This document shows positions 31,690 through 34,343 of a stretch of 34,343 bases of DNA, in pieces. The notes under the pieces are model-generated. The model was not told the DNA's origin and did no database searches. It worked only from the letters and a program-made list of their open reading frames with translations. The first letter of the stretch is position 1. Each line of letters opens with the position of its first letter. The position numbers and the translations under genes were made by a program. Location: the NCBI GenBank assembly GCA_001994995.1, contig MDJM01000048.1:1-34343 (forward strand), read 5' to 3'. The stretch is from Candidatus Parepulonipiscium sp. PG-Nuni2H_MBin01 (lineage in GTDB: Bacteria > Bacillota > Clostridia > Lachnospirales > Cellulosilyticaceae).

Positions 31690-32214
31690 ATGATGAAAAA
31701 ATTTTTAGTATGCGGCTTAATTATGGCCAGTGCCACTTTAGTAGTAGGTTGTTCAAGTGATGATGCAGTTGAAACTGCAGCGGAGTCTGTTGTTGTTGAG
31801 GTTGCTGAAGATGTAGTTGAAGATGTAATTGATGAAGTTGCTGAAGATGTAGTTGATGAGGTAGCTGACGATGTAATTGATGAAATAGCTGACGAAGATA
31901 TTACTGACGAAGTATCTGACGAAGATGTTACTGATGAAATAGCTGACGAAGATATTACTGACGAAGTATCTGACGAAGATATTACTGACGAAGATATTAC
32001 TGACGAAGATGTTACTGATGAAGTAGCTGACGAAGAACGCCCTGAAGGTGATAGACCTGATGGCGAAGAGCGTCCTGATGGCGAAGAGCGTTCTGAAGGT
32101 GAAGAGCGTCCTGATGGTGGAGAGCGTCCTGATGGTGGAGAGCGTTCTGAAGGTGGAGAGCGTCCTGATGGTGATAGACCGGAAGAAGTAGAAGAAGATA
32201 ATTCTGAAGAATAA
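31690..32214 (+). CDS. Acidic repeat lipoprotein
   Basis: A 174-residue lipoprotein with the lipobox LVVGC (C21). The mature part is entirely low-complexity. Residues 28-115 are an acidic stretch of units such as ADEDITDEVSDEDVTDE, and 116-168 are units of the kind ERPDGE / GERPDGGERSEGG with Arg. The DNA shows the same tandem structure. AAAGGAG lies four bases before the first ATG and seven before the second, so 31693 is an equally good start. There is no folded domain; it is likely an extended, charged, metal- or wall-interacting surface stalk. The strand-opposite frame is also open, because of the repeats, and is not a gene. Confidence 0.75.
   Translation: MMKKFLVCGLIMASATLVVGCSSDDAVETAAESVVVEVAEDVVEDVIDEVAEDVVDEVADDVIDEIADEDITDEVSDEDVTDEIADEDITDEVSDEDITDEDITDEDVTDEVADEERPEGDRPDGEERPDGEERSEGEERPDGGERPDGGERSEGGERPDGDRPEEVEEDNSEE
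31838..32190 (+). repeat. Coding tandem repeats in the acidic lipoprotein gene
   Basis: Two kinds of imperfect repeat follow one another: GATATTACTGACGAA-like units (about 15-42 bases per period) up to about 32030, then GAGCGTCCTGATGGT-like units of about 15-18 bases to 32190. The repeats are close copies, so the gene probably changes length by slippage. Confidence 0.7.
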
Positions 32215-32220
32215 TATAAG

Positions 32221-32244
32221 AAGTCCCATTAGGGGCTTTTTTTT
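32221..32244 (+). terminator. Terminator after the acidic lipoprotein gene
   Basis: AAGTCCC (32221-32227) pairs with GGGGCTT (32232-32238) with one G-U pair and a 4-base loop, followed by eight T. Confidence 0.85.
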
Positions 32245-32316
32245 ATGCAAAAAAATCATTGCATTAATATTCGGTAAATTCTTTTTTATAGCTCAGTATA
32301 AAATACGCTAAATCTA

Positions 32317-32346
32317 TTTACTTATATGGTACTTAGTATATATAAT
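32317..32346 (+). promoter_or_regulatory. Promoter of the second DUF1566 gene
   Basis: TTTACT (32317-32322), 18 bases, TATAAT (32341-32346), about 36 bases before the ATG, similar to the promoter of the first DUF1566 gene. Confidence 0.65.
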
Positions 32347-32382
32347 ATTAAACAGTAAATAAATTGTTAAAGGAGGTATTTA

Positions 32383-34209
32383 ATGAATAAAATGTTAGTG
32401 CAAGGCTTAATATTTGCCACGGCATTAGTAGGATGTGCACAAAATCCAGATGTCCCGGCACAATCTAATGCTACTACCCTATCTGAAGAAGCTGCTGATG
32501 TTTGTGATTGTGATGCAGAAGCTGCTGATAATATTGAGGATAACAACTCTAAAGATGTGTTGCCTAATATGGAAGATGACAGACCAGTTCATGCTAAGGA
32601 AAATAGCGAGAGCGAGGAAGAAGTTGAAGTTGAAGATGATGAGTTTGATGAGGTTGAAACTGGTACTGTTACCGTTTCTGTGGATAATTTTTTATCTGAC
32701 TATTCTGTTGTAATAAGTAAAACTGATGACACACAAGTAAGTGAAACAGATGCAGCTAGTGAAGGTGAAGTAAGTGAAGATGAAGCAGTTGCAGCGAGTA
32801 CAAATAACGTTAGCGATGTTAACGATGCGGACAATGTTATTAGCGATGGAACCGAGGATACAGTCGTTATTAATGCGGCTAGATTAAATCCACCTATAGC
32901 TCCAGCTAATACCTCACAAACTGAGGAATCTTCAGAAGTTTCAGCATCTACAACAAATGGCTGCCCACCTGTAAATCCAGAAAAGAGCACCTATACTGTT
33001 GATGAGGCTAATAAGCTTGAAAATGAACTTATTGCTGATGTAGAATACCAAGCTGTTAGAGGTGGTTATCCTATTGTGGATACTAACCAAACTTTATTTT
33101 ACTCTAATGACGCTATCATTGCGGAACCTAAAGCTGGCGAAGCTTTTTATGGACAAGATGCGCAGTTTACTAAAAACGCTCCTAGCTATACGGATAACGG
33201 AGATGGAACTATAAGTGATAACGTTACTGGTCTTATGTGGAAGCAAGACCCAGGAGAGAAAATGACTTGGCCGGAGGCTATAGTACAGCTAAAAAAGATG
33301 AATCAGCAGGAGTTTGCGGGTTTTAGCGATTGGCGAATTCCTAGTATTAAGGAAGTTTTCTCACTTGTGGATGCTTCTGGTGTTACTAGGATGAGCGCTG
33401 AATCTTCTATACCTTATATTAATACTGAATACTTTGTATTTGAGTACGGAGATACTAGTGGCGATAATTGTTTTATCGATTCACAGATTTTAAGTTCTAC
33501 CATTTATGATACTCATACAATGAATAAAACGACTGCTGTTTTTGGTTATAACTTTGCTGATGGGAGCGTTAAAGGTTATGAAATCGATAGAGACTTCTAT
33601 TGTTATTTCGTACGTGCTAATCCTAGTTATGGCTTAAACCTATTTATAGATAATGCTAATGGTACTATTACCGATGATGCGACGCATCTTATGTGGATGC
33701 AAAATGATTCGGGCTTTTATAAAGTGGGCGCTAATAAAGATGGCGCTATGAACTGGGAGGAAGCTTTGGCCTGGGCGCAGCAGATGAATGCGGAGAATTT
33801 CCTTGGCTACAGTGACTGGCGACTGCCTAATATAAAAGAGTTACACAGTTTAGTGGACTACACCAAGTCACCTAAAGTTACTGAAACTGCTGCTATTAAC
33901 GATTTATTCTATTGCACTAAAATAATAAATGCATTTGACGAAGAAGACTATGGTTATTATTGGTCTAGTACAACTCATGATGACATTAGAGCTAGCGAGG
34001 CTGAGTATAATGCTGCATCGTATGTAATTTTTGGCAAAGCGTTAGGTCTTATGAATAACAATGTTATGGACGTTCATGGTTCTGGTTCGCAAAGGAGCGA
34101 CCCTAAATCTGGCGAACGTAGCGCCTATCCGGCTCCAGATATGAATTCAGTGTCTGGCGATGAACAGAGAGTATATAATATGGTACGTCTTGTGCGAGAT
34201 ACACACTAA
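32383..34209 (+). CDS. DUF1566 (Lcl-type) lipoprotein with acidic linker
   Basis: A 608-residue lipoprotein. The signal peptide MNKMLVQGLIFATALVGC ends in C18. Residues 20-205 are an acidic, Ser/Thr/Asn-rich linker (SESEEEVEVEDDEFDEVE; SETDAASEGEVSEDEAV), unlike the short GP-repeat linker of its paralogue. Residues 205-608 are colinear with the protein at 30022-31494: GGYPIVDTNQTLFYSNDAII is identical in both, and the two DUF1566 domains carry TGLMWKQDPG with SDWRIPSIKE and HLMWMQNDSG with SDWRLPNIKE. The second domain has H where others have TG. AAAGGAGG precedes the ATG. Probably a surface-exposed anchored protein in adhesion or binding. A strong terminator follows. Confidence 0.88.
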   Translation: MNKMLVQGLIFATALVGCAQNPDVPAQSNATTLSEEAADVCDCDAEAADNIEDNNSKDVLPNMEDDRPVHAKENSESEEEVEVEDDEFDEVETGTVTVSVDNFLSDYSVVISKTDDTQVSETDAASEGEVSEDEAVAASTNNVSDVNDADNVISDGTEDTVVINAARLNPPIAPANTSQTEESSEVSASTTNGCPPVNPEKSTYTVDEANKLENELIADVEYQAVRGGYPIVDTNQTLFYSNDAIIAEPKAGEAFYGQDAQFTKNAPSYTDNGDGTISDNVTGLMWKQDPGEKMTWPEAIVQLKKMNQQEFAGFSDWRIPSIKEVFSLVDASGVTRMSAESSIPYINTEYFVFEYGDTSGDNCFIDSQILSSTIYDTHTMNKTTAVFGYNFADGSVKGYEIDRDFYCYFVRANPSYGLNLFIDNANGTITDDATHLMWMQNDSGFYKVGANKDGAMNWEEALAWAQQMNAENFLGYSDWRLPNIKELHSLVDYTKSPKVTETAAINDLFYCTKIINAFDEEDYGYYWSSTTHDDIRASEAEYNAASYVIFGKALGLMNNNVMDVHGSGSQRSDPKSGERSAYPAPDMNSVSGDEQRVYNMVRLVRDTH

Positions 34210-34211
34210 TT

Positions 34212-34240
34212 AGATGGCTTTTAAAGCCATCTTTTTTTTT
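34212..34240 (+). terminator. Terminator after the second DUF1566 gene
   Basis: AGATGGCT (34212-34219) pairs with AGCCATCT (34225-34232), a 5-base loop, then nine T. Confidence 0.9.
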
Positions 34241-34257
34241 CCATAATGCGATTAACA

Positions 34258-34300
34258 TTGTAATATTTAATCAGTTTATAGTATAATAAAATTTAGGAGG
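34258..34300 (+). promoter_or_regulatory. Promoter and ribosome site of a gene running off the window
   Basis: TTGTAA (34258-34263), 18 bases, TATAAT (34282-34287), then TTAGGAGG (34293-34300). This is the usual start of a gene, but no ATG, GTG or TTG follows at a proper distance; instead there is CAC and a run of 15 A. Confidence 0.5.
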
Positions 34301-34343
34301 TTAAATCACAAAAAAAAAAAAAAATTATAAAAGAGACTGTTAA

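Noticed and set aside
31753..32259. Long open frame of 168 codons on the minus strand opposite the acidic lipoprotein gene
   Set aside because: It is open only because the plus-strand repeats lack minus-strand stops; it has no ribosome site, begins in the terminator, and its product is a meaningless Phe/Ile/Arg repeat.
1..34343. CRISPR array, insertion sequence, prophage, tRNA or rRNA genes
   Set aside because: I found no regularly spaced identical repeats, no transposase or integrase frame with ends, and no tRNA- or rRNA-like sequence.

Overview
The window is AT-rich DNA from an endospore-forming, low-GC Gram-positive bacterium, most likely a clostridial Bacillota. The base composition, strong AGGAGG ribosome sites, sigma-A promoters of the TTGACA/TATAAT type, a GerA-family germination protein, a ThiT/TPP-riboswitch salvage operon and many lipoprotein or secreted genes all fit this. 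No species can be named from the sequence alone.

Bases 1-13441 are read from the minus strand. From high to low coordinate they hold: (a) larE-larB-larC for the nickel-pincer nucleotide cofactor, then a split transketolase whose two subunit genes are separated by two small coupled ORFs, then a TSUP-type exporter, all apparently one operon from a promoter at 13507-13536; (b) a single orphan gene (7115-7402) with its own promoter and terminator; (c) manA coupled to a MATE exporter gene; (d) a carbohydrate ABC importer operon (lipoprotein binding protein, an embedded SDR dehydrogenase, two LplB/LplC-type permeases), with a perfect consensus promoter and a nearby palindrome.

Bases 13753-34343 are read from the plus strand: a stand-alone gerA gene; thiE-thiS-thiF-thiG-thiH; a TPP riboswitch controlling thiT-tenA, followed closely by truA and an AAA-ATPase/PD-(D/E)XK protein; dps; a secreted TraB-family protein; a two-gene restriction-modification system behind a long structured leader; and a run of secreted or lipoprotein genes (two related beta-rich proteins, two DUF1566/Lcl-type proteins, and an acidic repeat lipoprotein between them), most with their own terminators.

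The least ordinary parts are: the leader of the restriction-modification genes, with several strong hairpins and a Shine-Dalgarno sequence separated from its start codon by a 40-nt hairpin; larC, read through a -1 frameshift on a run of nine A; the two small ORFs inserted between the transketolase subunit genes; and the linkage of cofactor genes, transketolase and exporter in one operon that has no larA in the window.
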